A DNA stretch of 64,000 bases from Mimachlamys varia (lineage: Eukaryota; Mollusca; Bivalvia; Pectinida; Pectinidae): positions 31,036,792 to 31,100,791 of the forward strand of contig OX392532.1 in NCBI GenBank assembly GCA_947623455.1. Reading direction: 5' to 3'. A model generated the notes under the pieces. It saw nothing but the letters and a program-made list of their open reading frames with translations. It was not told the origin of the DNA and did not search any database. Both the position numbers and the translations under genes were made by a program. Positions within the stretch are counted from its first letter, which is position 1. The number at the start of each line of letters is the position of its first letter. Positions 9,701 to 20,160 of this stretch are shown here, one piece after another.

Positions 9701-12700
9701 GGGCCGATAGTATTGGTGAGGTAGAGGCCCTGCATACTCTCCACAGTGACGGAGGAAATATCATGGCGGCCAATAATCCCGGCGTTGTTGATGAGGAGAT
9801 TTAGTCCACTGCCTTGTAAAATACCTTCTACTTCTTCTCGGACCCGAGGAAAACTGGCAGGATCAGAGACGTCTGTTAATTAGAACAGATAACAGAAGCT
9901 GACGATGTGCATAGTAATAACCCATGATTTAATTTAGGAACTAGTAATAGACACATTATTTCCCCCGTTAATTAAGCATCAATCTGCATTCTGTTTCGAG
10001 TTATAGGCAATATGAACGTCCACTGCATTACAGGAAAATACAAAAGGAACCGCACTAGCGGTTTATGTTTCATTTAGGGGATAGTACAAGCTGTGCGTTC
10101 TTTTTAGTGTCGATTAGAACATGACATTTGGTTTGAACGCGAAACCGAAAGGCCTACTGAAAAGGCAATATATCTACAGACTGTGCGCCAAAGGCTATAT
10201 CTCTACAGACTGTGCGTCAAAGGCTATATCTCTACAGACTGTGCGCCAAAGGCTATATCTTTACAGACTGTGCGCCAAAGGCTATATCTCTACAGACTGT
10301 GCGCCAAAGGCTATATCTCTACAGATTGTGCGCCAAAGGCTTCATCTCCACAGACTGTGCACCAAATGTTATTACCCTACAGACTGTGCGCGAAAGATTA
10401 TATCTCTACGGATTGTGCGCCAAAGGCTATGTCTCTACAGACTGTGTGCCAAAGGCTATATCTCTACAGATTGTGCACCAAAGGCTATATCTCTACAGCC
10501 TGTGCGCCAAATGTTATTACCCTACAGACTGTGCGCGAAAGATTATATCTCTACGGATTGTGCGCCAAAGGCTATGTCTCTACAGACTGTGTGCCAAAGG
10601 CTATCTCTCTACAGACTGTGTGCCAAAGACTTCATCTCTACAGACTGTGCGCCAAAGGCTTTATCTCTACAGACTGTGCGCCAAATGCTATTTCTCTACA
10701 GACTGTACGCCAAAGGCTATATCTCCACAGACTGTGCGCGAAAGATTATATCTCTACGGATTGTGCGCCAAAGGCTATATATCTACAGACTGTACGCCAA
10801 AGGCTATTTCTCTACAGACTGTGCGCGAAAGATTATATATCTACAGACAGTGCGCCAAAGGCTATGTCTCTACAGACTGTACGCCAAAGGCTATTTCTCT
10901 ACAGACTGTACGCCAAAGGCTATATCTCTACAGATTGTGCGCCAAAGGCTATATCTCTACAGCCTGTGCGCCAAATGTTATTACCCTACAGACTGTGCGC
11001 GAAAGATTATATCTCTCAAGATTGTGCGCCAAAGGCTATGTCTCTACAGACTGTGTGCCAAAGGCTATCTCTCTACAGACTGTGTGCCAAAGGCTATCTC
11101 TCTACAGACTGTGTGCCAAAGGCTTCATCTCTACAGACTGTGCGCCAAAGGCTTTATCTCTACAGACTGTGCGCCAAATGCTATTTCTCTACAGACTGTG
11201 CGCCACAGGCTATATCTCTACAGACTGTGCGCCAAAGGCTATCTCTCTATAGACTGTGCGCCAACGGATATATATCTACAGACTGTGCGCCAAAGGCTAT
11301 ATCTCTACAGACTGTGCGCCAAAGGCTATTTATCTACAGACTGTGTGCCAAAGGCTATATATCTACAGACTGTGCGCCAAAGGCTATATCTCTACAGACT
11401 GTGCGCCAAATGCTGTTACTTTACAGACTGTGCGGGAATGGCTAACTCTTAACATACTGCGCGCCAATTTAATAGTATTCATTACTTCTCATTTTAAATT
11501 TACATACGAATATGTCATTACAAAACTTAAGGCACGAAGATACCAGAATCAACCTCTAGGCTGCTACATGTAGCATTATTGAGCATTTCAAAGGTTCAAA
11601 GCCTGTCATTTTTACCGCTATCTATGTGACCGCGAGATTCGTTTGATTGAACTAGTCTTCTTGCCTAATCAACAAGGTGGCGCGCACAGCTAGAGCTTTC
11701 AATTTTTTTCGATGGCATATTCCAGTGATGTAAAGAGCATAGAAGCGTAACCATTGTGAAGCAACCACGGAATTCTTCTTGCCTCATCAATAAGCTGGCG
11801 CACATGGAGTCTTCAGTTTTGCCATGACATAGTCCAGGGGCGTGGAGAGTGTAGGCAAATTGACCCCTGGATATCGAGGATATTGTGCCGTAGCTACAGG
11901 TGGTAATCTCAATGATGGTGACAGATCTGATAACCAGCACGTTTTCACAGTTTCGGCAACGCATACAGTTAATTAACATTATTAATTTGTTCAAGTGTCA
12001 GGATAAGCTGTGGAAATTTCACAACAACAGCGATAATATTTAATATTTCACAGCTGGGAGCACCGGAGTTTTCACAGTATTTGGACTAATTGTAGAGCTG
12101 GGTACCACAAAATCAAAAGTACCACGGTATACCACGGTATTTAGGCAATTACTGCGGTACGTATCACGGTATACTACCTTGATTGAATGTTTGGGCTAGC
12201 TAAAGGTCTCAGGCTGTTTTTGTTCTGAAGCCTATCAAAAAGAGGCCTGTCATAAGTTTATCTTTGTGTTATCCTCTAATATTGTTTGAGTGAAGCTATG
12301 TCTGTCTTAGTTAATCAGCAAACTTAAAGGAAATTATAATTAAACCATATTTGAATTCAAATTGATCTATGTAACAAATAGTTTATTGATAAGTTACAAG
12401 AAAGTCCCCAAAAAACCGGTACAGGACTAATGTACCACGGTACGTACCATCACAACTTTATACCACGGTATACCGGTATACCGGTAAAACCGCCCAGCCC
12501 TAACTAATTGTGGTAGTTGCAGGCAAAGTTTAGCATCAGACTTCCATACACATGTGACCAGAAAAATAATCCTCTTTACAAAGATAACTTTGCGAAATAT
12601 GAATAAAAAATATTTTTTTATAAAAACAGAAGTTTAAATTTTTCTTATTATGTTGTTAATTTTCAAAAAAAAAAAACATAAAGAAAATAACAGCGAAATT

Positions 12701-15700
12701 TCCGCTTGATACTAAAAACGGTTAAATTCAATTTTTCACTGTCTGATAGTCGATTGATTTGATAAATTTAACCGCTTGACGTATCAAGCTGAAAATTGGC
12801 TATTATATTCATTAAGGTTTTAGAAAATTAATAACATAATAAGAAAGTTTGAAACTTTTTGGTTTTGATATACATTTTTTTAATCATATTTCGCTAGGTT
12901 ACCTATGTACAGAAGGTAATTCTTCTGGTCACATGTCCCTGTGGTCGGACAGTTTCCACAGTGACGGTAATTTTGTTGAAAGCTTGAGCAAACTGTGGAT
13001 TTTCGCAATAACAGTAATGTTGTTACTTTTAAAAAGTGTAATCGACTCTGTAAATACGCTGGGAAAACTCGTGGTTAAAAGTTCAACACGATATTTTTCC
13101 CGCATGTTTTAATAACGTGATCAACACAAACACAATAAGATAAATTTAAAGAATTATCGGTACATGTAACAGAAAATAAATTTCTTTAAATCAATTGTTT
13201 AATGTAATTACTTACACTTGGTTTTATCTTAATGCTTTTCGGGATAATTTGCATACACGTTTTAAAATATTATTATTAAGCATTGATAACAATTTTTTTC
13301 AGTTTCATAACCCTATGAAACTAAAAAATAATTGACATCAACGCTTATAATTAATTTTTGAAACTTATTTTTCAAATTTAAAACATGTTTATGTACAATT
13401 TGACTGATCTAACAACGGATTATTTTTTACAAATCAATATCGCCATGTTGTATCTATATACCAAATTACAGTTCAATGTGTGCACACGTTGAAGAGATAA
13501 TGCATTGTGACGTCACATTTTTCGCGCCATTTTCGGATTTTCTTTTCAAAGGGGTATGAAAAGAAAATCTCAACCAATCAGAAATCCGCATTCTGCATAC
13601 AATCAATAGAAAATTAATTATTTACATATAAAATAATTCATGTAATGACATCTTTTTAAAATACATGATGTAAATTGAGGACGGTATCACGATATAGTTA
13701 ATATACCGATTCGTTTAAAATACTCACCAAGTTTCAACACGCTTACAGCGCTACTCGACTTTGCAAGTGTATGAAGATCCTGAAACCAAGGCAAATCAAT
13801 TAATTCAGCAATTTACCGTAAATTTTCTTTATGACTTCGGTTTTTTAACCCCCCCCCCCCCCCGCCCCCACAAGCCATAAAGATGCAATGATTTATTAAA
13901 CAAATATTAAACAGACTTGGCGTAGATATTCACATGATGTATCTGTATACCAAATTACAGTTCAGTTCGGCACACAATTCAGTGATAATGAACGGAAACT
14001 GAATTATTGGAAATGTTCTAAGTCCAAGGGCCATAACTCTGTAAAATCATTTAACGTAACAGTATTAGAACTTGACGTAGATATCGCCATGATGTATCTA
14101 TATACCAAATTGCAGTTCAATGTGTGCACACGTTGCAGAGATAATGCACGGAAAACCCAAAAAGGTTACAGACAGACGGACGGGCAGACAGAAGGGCAGA
14201 CAGACGGCAGGTTAACTAATAGGCCTAGTCCCCTCCGGCTTCGTTATAGGTCATATATCCAAATAAAGCCGTATCAAAACGGTGTTCTGGAAAACACAAC
14301 TTCATATCGTGGTCAATACATGTAAAGAGTTTGAAAGAGATTGCTAGAAAATTGTTGGAGAAGATCTCCGTACAAGATAATTTGTGAAATATACAAGGGA
14401 CAATAATTCTTCTACATGTTGTTGAATCAAATCGATGTTTCGGAAAACACAACTATATGTCATAGTAAATAAGGGTTCACGGTTTGAAAGGGACCGGTTA
14501 AATAATGTAGGAGAAGATATCCTGACAAGATTATAAAGGGCGATAACTCTCTCAAATATAGTCTAATCGGACCGATGTTCGGTGAAAAAAGAGAAGAACA
14601 TGTCATGGTGAAAATAGTGTTCAGAGTTTGAAAGAGATCGGTTGAAAAGTGTAAAAGAAGATCTCCGGCAAAGAGTGCGTAAATGAAGTATGTATGTAAA
14701 GGGCAGCAACTCTTTCAAATATGATCGAATCGAACCGATGTTTAGCAATGTAGGAGGAGAATATTCGATAAATAAAAGTTCACGATGAACGGACGTTCAT
14801 TGAACTGACGGACGGACAACACTATACCATTTTACGTTCCGTCAGATAATGACGGACGTATAACTAGACATTACAAAAAAAATACATACAAACAAACAAA
14901 ATGTTAAAATCTGTGAATGGTATATATCGTATAATTAATTAACAAAATGTTAAAATCTTTAATGGTATCTTATCATTAATTAACAAAATGTTAAAATCTT
15001 TAATGGTATCGTATCATTAATTATCAAAATGATAAAATCTGTGAATGGTATCGTATTATTAATTAACAAAATGTAAAAATCTGTGAATGGTATCGTATCG
15101 TTATTAGCAAAATGTTAAAATCTGTGAATGGTATCGTATCATAAATTAACAAAATGTTAAAATCTTTAATAGGATCGTATCATTAATTGACAAAATGTTA
15201 AAATCTTTAATGGTATCTTCAAATTAATTAACAAAATCTTAAAATCTTTAATAGGATCGTATCATTAATTAACAAAATGTTAAAATCTGTAAATGGTATC
15301 GTATCATAAATTAACAAAAGATTAAAATCTTTAACAGTATCGTATCATTAATTAACAAAAGGTTGAACTCTGTCAATGGTATCGTATCAAAATACATCCA
15401 TAGCTATCGAATAATTTCTGAAATATCTCTTAATTTAGAGATTAAAGTTGTATGTAAAGTAAACGAAGGAATGGTATGAAATAAAACGGAATGAACATTT
15501 TCTTCGATCATCAACTGCGCTACTTATGTTGTAATGAAATATAACTACGGGACATTTAGGCACCGTTCAAGAACCTTTGAACACATGTTTGTTGTGAACA
15601 CATGCATTATGTTTGTTTACACATATGTATCTAAATCACATTGTATACAACACACAGGTGACACCGCTAGTACACAGGGAAAGACTAGCTTCCCTTGCTG

Positions 15701-16299
15701 TTGTTACTGTCTACGCCGGCCTCGCCTGGCTTCAGGATTGTTAGCTTAACCATACACGTGTTATCAATGAAAACAAGAGAATTGTATCACTATTGACGTT
15801 TCAGTTGTTCCTTGTAGCTTTATTGAATGTCGCGTCATTACGTAGGCTGAATGCATATACATGTATATGCTATTTAACACCTGTTTACAGATCGTCCATT
15901 GCACTGTAGCTTTTTGAGGTGCCATTCTGCACGTAGTGACGTACACCCACATGGACTAGCTGAGAATTGTTTTACAGCTAGTTTTGAAACTAAACTAAGG
16001 TGTTTAGAGTAATACTCTTTAGAGGTTAAGATCAATTTTCAATGAAAATGCTCCCTTCTATATTCATGGTCAATATCGTACATAATGTAACAACGCGTGT
16101 ACCAGTGTGGACTCCCACTTGTACGCATTGCAGTAGTATATAATTGAAATACACACGTGCATACCTCGGCTTTTTCCGGACATCTGCACGTGGCCAGTAC
16201 GTGTTTTGGTGGGGAGTCAAGCTGTAACAACTGTCGGACAAGTTCCAGACCTATTCCGCGGTTTGCCCCGGTAATTAATACACTTCTCGGACTCAACAT
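6571..16299 (-). CDS. Short-chain dehydrogenase/reductase, C-factor/carbonyl reductase-like, complete five-exon gene
   Basis: The coding sequence joins complement(16165..16299, 13728..13779, 9685..9872, 8655..8804, 6571..6795), giving 249 residues plus a TGA stop. All four introns are GT-AG and every join keeps the frame. The protein shows the whole classical SDR layout: the NAD(P)-binding TGxxxGxG motif at residues 10-17 (TGANRGIG), NNAG at 91-94, a catalytic Ser near 154-155 in INMTSKVGS, YRISK at 171-175 supplying Tyr171 and Lys175, and the PG-x-V-x-T-D-M-G segment at 201-209. Family members reduce carbonyl compounds with NADPH in the cytosol; the substrate here cannot be inferred. The length matches the usual 245-255 residues. 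Introns 3 and 4 carry minisatellites made of the flanking splice sites. I am confident of the family and exon structure but not of the exact orthologue. Confidence 0.93.
6782..7356 (-). repeat. 42-bp minisatellite of duplicated 3' splice sites (SDR intron 4)
   Basis: There are fourteen 42-bp units, counting the exon edge itself, at exact 42-bp spacing from 6795 to 7341. On the gene strand each unit reads exon-like GCTGGTCTGAACAATG followed by a pyrimidine-rich run (TTTTCTCTGTTTATTTACAG) that ends in AG. Eight of the 14, including the real one, keep CAG at the junction (6795, 6837, 6963, 7005, 7089, 7173, 7215, 7341); the others have CAT or CAC. Because 42 is a multiple of 3 and no stop occurs, an upstream acceptor would add n copies of a 14-residue peptide (AGLNNVYIFSVYLQ) in frame. 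Confidence 0.92.
7688..7945. repeat. 68-bp tandem repeat, about 3.7 copies (SDR intron 4)
   Basis: The unit starts CACATACAGTTATAAACTTC and includes GATACAGCCGATGTTCCTGA. Copies begin near 7683, 7751, 7819 and 7887, and the last one diverges. No exon-derived sequence is seen in it. The open minus-strand frames across it are repeat artefacts. Confidence 0.9.
8655..8804 (-). CDS. SDR exon 4 (catalytic Ser, Tyr and Lys)
   Basis: It encodes residues 126-175, ELLPLIKKAANTAPD through INMTSKVGS to YPYRISK. The acceptor is TTTTAG at 8810-8805 and the donor GTGGGT starts at 8654. The exon is exactly 50 codons in phase 0 on both sides. It carries the active-site Ser and the Tyr171-xxx-Lys175 pair, so the predicted enzyme has its catalytic residues. 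Confidence 0.93.
9022..9697 (-). repeat. 22-bp minisatellite of duplicated 5' splice sites (SDR intron 3)
   Basis: About 30 tandem units on the gene strand read TTTCTGGCTAAG|GTAAACTTTG, the same as the end of exon 3 plus its donor except for TTG/TGG. I counted about 29 units with an intact GT, including the real donor at 9684, and two decayed ones (near 9572 and 9612). The unit farthest from exon 3 reads CTGGCACAG|GTAAATTG, which puts an acceptor-like CAG directly before a donor. Confidence 0.92.
9685..9872 (-). CDS. SDR exon 3 (NNAG motif), 3' end seeds a minisatellite
   Basis: It encodes residues 63 (part) to 125, from VSDPASF through LLINNAG to GPLFLAK. The acceptor is AACAG at 9877-9873. 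The exon ends in GCTAAG with donor GTAAAC at 9684. The last 12 bases of the exon and the first 10 of the intron form the unit of the 22-bp minisatellite that follows immediately in intron 3. Reading past the genuine donor meets a TAA within seven codons, in the first repeat. Confidence 0.93.
10145..11445. repeat. 29-bp minisatellite, about 44 copies (SDR intron 2)
   Basis: The unit is about ACAGACTGTGCGCCAAAGGC followed by TATATCTCT. Because 29 is not a multiple of 3 and the unit has no plus-strand stop in any phase, all three plus frames stay open for 350-440 codons and encode the same 29-residue repeat (…CAKGYISTDCAPKAISLQTV…). It lies inside an intron of a minus-strand gene, so I treat it as non-coding. 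Variant units recur in blocks, which suggests higher-order amplification. Confidence 0.93.
12093..12502. mobile_element. hAT-type MITE, 410 bp, with 8-bp target-site duplication
   Basis: The element starts TAGAGCTGGG and ends CCCAGCCCTA, an imperfect 10-bp inverted repeat. It is flanked on both sides by ACTAATTG (12085-12092 and 12503-12510). An 8-bp duplication and the TAGGGCTGGG-like terminus are the hAT pattern. Both ends carry dense GGTAC/GGTATACC subterminal repeats. It has no open frame, so it is nonautonomous. It lies in SDR intron 2. Confidence 0.85.
13430..14250 (+). repeat. Dispersed or degenerate tandem repeat with poly-C tract and GACGGAC-rich tail
   Basis: Three related copies begin near 13435, 13925 and 14072 (GATGTATCTATATACCAAAT followed by TGCAGTTCAATGTG). 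The block ends with runs of CAGACGGACGG and CCTCCGGCTTCG at 14170-14243. SDR exon 2 sits between the first and second copies. A homopolymer C tract of about 16 lies near 13850. The tail resembles the ends of other mollusc Helitron-like repeats, but I cannot place the boundaries. Confidence 0.5.
13728..13779 (-). CDS. SDR exon 2 (short, 52 bp)
   Basis: It encodes DLHTLAKSSSAVSVLKL plus the first base of Asp63, between an acceptor TTTCAG at 13785-13780 and a donor GTGAGT at 13727-13722. The peptide matches the region between the nucleotide-binding helix and the conserved L-x-L-D strand of the family. At 52 bp it is easily missed by ORF finders, but its phase (0 in, 1 out) joins exons 1 and 3 exactly. 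Confidence 0.88.
14255..14845 (+). repeat. Degenerate ~155-bp tandem repeat (about 4 units), HINE-like
   Basis: Units begin near 14280, 14440, 14575 and 14740 and share TGAATCAAATCGATGTT-like and GAAGATCTCC-like blocks, plus AAAGGGCGATAACTCT. The series ends in ACTGACGGACGGACAAC. Its unit length and GACGGACG end resemble the element at 2493-4565, which suggests a second, older Helentron-associated repeat. The class is inferred. Confidence 0.55.
14895..15385. repeat. ~42-bp AT-rich tandem repeat, about 12 copies (SDR intron 1)
   Basis: The unit is about AATTAACAAAATGTTAAAAT followed by CTTTAATGGTATCGTATCATT. Copies differ by small substitutions and by a CTGTGAATGG/CTTTAATGG alternative. No coding potential is seen. 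Confidence 0.9.
15960..16060. repeat. Interspersed repeat fragment next to SDR exon 1
   Basis: It shares TTACAGCTAGTTT and a GGTGTTTAGAGTAAT ... GATCAATTTTC block with 26060-26160 and, partly inverted, with 35685-35830. The 35.7-kb copy has inverted ends and looks like the more complete member. Confidence 0.6.
16165..16299 (-). CDS. SDR exon 1 (start codon, nucleotide-binding motif)
   Basis: It encodes residues 1-45, beginning MLSPRSVLITGANRGIG and ending PEKAE, with the donor GAG|GTATGC at 16164. The exon ends in phase 0. The start was chosen because family members begin two to five residues before the first beta strand (SVLITG). Two in-frame ATGs lie farther upstream at 16377 and 16353 without an intervening stop, but their peptide does not resemble the family. 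Confidence 0.92.
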
Positions 16300-16399
16300 T
16301 GTCGTTCTAGATTGTCCTAAATTTAGATGATAAACCGGATATGACACAGTCATGTACTTAGATAAGACCGATACCAAGAGTTTTGTCCCCTAGACCAAT

Positions 16400-16770
16400 A
16401 GCGCAGCTACAAATAATTACTTACATGATTGTCTTTCTGTTTTATTATGAATGTTTTTTTGTTTTGTATTTGTTTTATTTTTGATAAGCTTTTTGTAACA
16501 CAGAAAAAGAAAGCATGCTACCTTGCACACTCTATACATCAACTTCAACACATATATTTCTGTTATAGGCCTATCATCATCATCATCTTCATCATCATCA
16601 TTATCATCATCATGTCATGCAATTTACAAGACAAGTGATTGTCTTATCATCATCGTACACAATGACATAAATTAATTCATTTGGCGGGTAAAATACGATC
16701 CGATATGTTTACGCCCATATTGTCCGCTGTTTTCGGCTGAAATTGTGGTAGAAACAGGTCACGCGGCTCG
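16400..16770. other. Intergenic; ATC microsatellite at 16570-16615
   Basis: No gene is seen upstream of SDR exon 1. An imperfect (ATC)n run lies at about 16570-16615. Promoter elements for the reductase should lie in 16300-16800, but none can be identified securely. Confidence 0.5.
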
Positions 16771-16772
16771 TG

Positions 16773-16915
16773 GTTGTTGAATATGGTATTTATTTCACTC
16801 GAGCTAGTTAATTTTCAAATAGGTTAAATAGACACTCGCCAAATTAAAGCTCGTGTCCTTTGAAATGTTTCAAAATTAACTAACTCGAGTGAAGCAAATA
16901 GGCATATCCAACAAC
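16773..16915. mobile_element. Foldback MITE copy 1
   Basis: GTTGTTGAATATGGTATTTA at the left end is the imperfect reverse complement of the right end (…GGCATATCCAACAAC), with a further CACTCGAG…CTCGAGTG pairing inside, forming an arm of about 40 bp. A related copy is at 22155-22270. The shared sequence extends a little outside both copies (CTCGTGGTTGTTG), so the true ends may be wider. Confidence 0.6.
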
Positions 16916-17012
16916 AAATCCTTATGTAATCTCTATATATACGTATTAATTGTTTCCCGAGAAGGAATATTCCTATTTATGTTATACTAGATGAAATCTA
17001 ACAGTGTTTTCA

Positions 17013-17125
17013 GTAATACCAATGATAATTCACGAGTGGGACTATTTTGATATTTTTCACGAGTGCGCAGAACGAGTGGAATATCAAAAAAGTTAGCCAC
17101 ACGAGTGAAATATATTTGGTATTAC
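17013..17125. mobile_element. Palindromic MITE-like repeat
   Basis: GTAATACC at the left pairs with GGTATTAC at the right. Inside, GATATTTTTCACGAGTG pairs with CGAGTGGAATATC. Related sequence is at 48475-48545, and a similar CACGAGT…ACTCG-type palindrome is at 45150-45240. A (GT)n microsatellite lies downstream near 17350. Confidence 0.55.
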
Positions 17126-18234
17126 TTAAGATACTTTTAGATATTCTTTTTATTACATTTTTATAGCAAACCCTATACCCGGGCAGCTTTTCATTTTCCC
17201 GATTGTCGTTTGTAAATAATGTTTTTATTGGTCAGATTAGAAAAGTGATATTTTTTACAAGTGAAAATATATCACTTTTAAAGAATGAATAATTTTCGAT
17301 ATTTCACTGGTACAAATGAAATAAATTACGTTATTTTTTCCTTTATTTATTTGTGTGTGTGTGTGTGTGTGTTTTAATGTACTTGTTAATTACATATATC
17401 TAAGTAAAATGACAGTTATAAGACATATGCATTGTAGGGACTGCTTTGTCAGTCACGTGACGAGTTATGTCCACAACTTACCGAAAGTTTTGATATGAAA
17501 CAATGTGTTTACACCACTTCAGACAAACTCCAAACTTACCTAATTTTGTTTATGTAGTTTTACGTCCTGTTGACAACAAGGGTCATTTAGGACGTACCAG
17601 GTTTTGAAATTTATCACGTATGTATAGTTGTTGGAAAATAACTCTAGCTTGCAGGACACTGGTTATCAAGTAAATGTCAGTTAGTCTGTAAATACATTTC
17701 AATAAAATATATAGTCGCTATAGAAAGTGTACATTAGGTATGACAAAACTTGGATCTAAACATATTTTATTGTCCAAAAAAAGGAGTAAAGGATTAAGCA
17801 CTAAGTCTTGTTATGCCAACACGTGGAGATACACCAGATGACAACGATCTTAATTAAACATAATATCTTACATAGCTTATCACACGAAGTGACGTCACAA
17901 TGGCTCAACAATGACGTGACGTCACGAATACGGTAAACTCTGATACCGGAAAGAGAAAACGACGGCTTGATGAAATAAAAACCTTTCCCAAAAATTTACT
18001 CATAAACACCAGTATAGTGAGATTATCTTTTCTGCGCAAAATTGGTATGCAAATATAGGGTATGATTAATTTTGCTGTCTAATTCGTTTTGGTCAAAAAG
18101 GCTCAAGTAAAAAGTTGAAATTTTGGAAATGGTGGCCAGTCAAAACGTATTTTCATGGTTTTTGAGCTTATTCGAATGATTGGTATGAAAAAAAGACTCT
18201 TTCATGACCAAAGTTGAAAGATAGGGAAATTCTA

Positions 18235-18320
18235 CCCCCGGGGTTTTCAAATTTGGCAAAACCCCAAGCCAAGCCTCGGGTTTTACAAAGTTTGAAAACC
18301 CCTCGGTTGGAATTTCCGAT
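18235..18320. repeat. Imperfect palindrome
   Basis: ACCCCCGGGGTTTTCAAATTTGGC near the left pairs imperfectly with GTTTGAAAACCCCTCGG on the right. This resembles a MITE fragment or hairpin-forming insert. No target-site duplication is evident. Confidence 0.4.
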
Positions 18321-18504
18321 TTACGACTGTGTATAGGTCTTTTTAACATTATTATTCTCTTTTTTTTTTATGACGATTTTCCATAGTTTTTGTAGTTTAT
18401 AATTAAGAATAACTGTTTTCATTTGTAGTTTTATTGTTATGAATGCCTATTGTTGTCGATTGAAAAAAATTATAATAGGCAAAGCGAAACACGATACATT
18501 TTAA

Positions 18505-18887
18505 AGGCCCAATATACGTAACTTCAAGAATTTTTTCGTGATTCTGAAAAATTCTGAAAAAACCCAGTTAATAACCATGCAAAAATAAGCCTAAAACTAA
18601 GTAAACCCGAGCGGTAACTAACATGAAAGTCTTGAAAGAAAAATCCAAAGAATTGAAAATAATTCAGGTAGGGCCCACTTCAACAACAAACCGAAGTGAG
18701 AAGACGGTTCAAAATGGACGCGTGTTTACAAATACCGAGTTTCAACTGCTGCTGTACCGGTAACCGCGTACGAATTAATCTTGAATATTGCTGATATCAG
18801 TTTATCTTAACTAAATCTATAAATATAAAAACTTATAAGGCATGATTTTCGCATCAAGATTCGCCGAAAGTTACGTATATTGGGCCT
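18505..18887. mobile_element. TTAA-flanked MITE, 383 bp
   Basis: The inverted ends AGGCCCAATATACGTAACTT and AAGTTACGTATATTGGGCCT are exact complements over 20 bases. They are flanked by TTAA on both sides (18501-18504 and 18888-18891). The TTAA target is used by piggyBac and Kolobok elements; the superfamily cannot be chosen from a nonautonomous copy. No transposase is present. Confidence 0.85.
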
Positions 18888-18899
18888 TTAATATCAAAC

Positions 18900-19900
18900 G
18901 TCTATCAACTTTACATTTCGGAAACAGATTAAAATACAATAGTAATAATTACGTTATTTTACTTGTTTCCGTGTCTTATTCCTTTTTGCTTTTAATGTTT
19001 ATTTTTCCTCTATTGAATGATGTAAAATATATTAAAGTTAACAATTATAAAATTAGCGGTCTGCTATTTCATTGTATTTCAGTTCTATTCATTGATAAAA
19101 AAGTTGAACAAACACTTTAACTCTTTGTTTCGCGGGTATTATCAGAGACATATGACATATTAAATATACGTCTCTCTTTTATCTTAAACGTTGAAAAAGA
19201 AATTTTGAACGACCTTCTGTGCTTCCAAATGTCTACTGCTCTCCTCAACATAAAGATGAACTATAGAAAGATGTCATTTAGCAAAAAACATCAATTCAAA
19301 AAATCATGCTAGCAGACTCGCTGTAGAACAGATTTCGTGTGGCGAGTTCCCAAACAGCACTGTTATCTTATAATTAACGTTCCAAATTTAACCTATTTAT
19401 ACTTTGTTAATCAAAGACAAACTCTTAACCTATGCTTCTATGTGGACTGATTGGATAAACTTTTGTAGTCTTGTAAGGTCAGATTTAATTTTGGGATTGT
19501 CCGTATTTGTTCAAAACAGGCACAAGGGACCATTGTCCCTTTGTAGTAGCTTACACTGTAGTGCAAAGGATTTTAAATCTTGAATGGAGATTTATGAATT
19601 GTACTAAAAAAGACCATTAGGAATTTACCTTCGCGACAGTGTTGGTGTATTGTAGGTGGGGGCCCAAGGCAGGGTAGGTTTTTAATAAATATATATATAT
19701 AAAAAAGGATAAAGGGCCCTCTCAAGCTAAAAAAGGGGGCGCTTTACAGAAGAAAGTATACAATAATAAATAACTAAGATACAAATAAATGTACAACATT
19801 GGATAAAGCGCCCTATATATGTAGCCAGTATAAAGGCACAAACAAACACCGTACATATATTGTAACATAGAATACAATAAATAATAAGATACAAAAATAT
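18900..19900. other. Intergenic, no gene recognised
   Basis: This is AT-rich sequence with only short open frames and no splice-compatible homology that I can see. Confidence 0.4.
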
Positions 19901-19903
19901 ATA

Positions 19904-20051
19904 TGTAACCCTGGTAAATACTAGCTGCAATATACCGCTCGGCTAGAGAGATCTTCTCTTTAGCTCGATCGGTTGAGCGTAAGACTAGTAGCCAGAGGTT
20001 CCGGGTTCGACTCCTAGCAGAGTCATTGAATAAATAATGACCTCTGTTACA
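19904..20051 (+). repeat. 5' LTR of the TRIM, with tRNA-like core
   Basis: The A-box-like TAGCTCGATCGGTTGAGCG forms a perfect four-pair D stem (GCTC/GAGC). The B-box-like GGGTTCGACTCC follows about 36 bp later. CTCT and AGAG bracket the core as a partial acceptor stem. The anticodon and T stems are poor, so a working tRNA is unlikely, but a pol III promoter is possible. Confidence 0.75.
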
Positions 20052-20160
20052 TATGGCGCCCACGTAGGGACCCGGAAATGACATACACTAGGGATACTTG
20101 TAAAGGAATCCCTATGACCCCCGGAAAACTCGGGACGAGTTCTTTCCTTGAGGGGGAGTA

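Noticed and set aside
10121..11452. Three overlapping plus-strand frames of 346-443 codons
   Set aside because: They are the same 29-bp minisatellite read in three phases, inside an intron of a minus-strand gene, with no domain or signal.
16300..16377. SDR start at the upstream in-frame ATGs
   Set aside because: Family members begin just before the first beta strand; the extra residues show no targeting signal or conservation.
19950..20025. A functional tRNA gene
   Set aside because: The A and B boxes and the D stem fit, but the anticodon and T stems are poor and the sequence is duplicated as part of an LTR.
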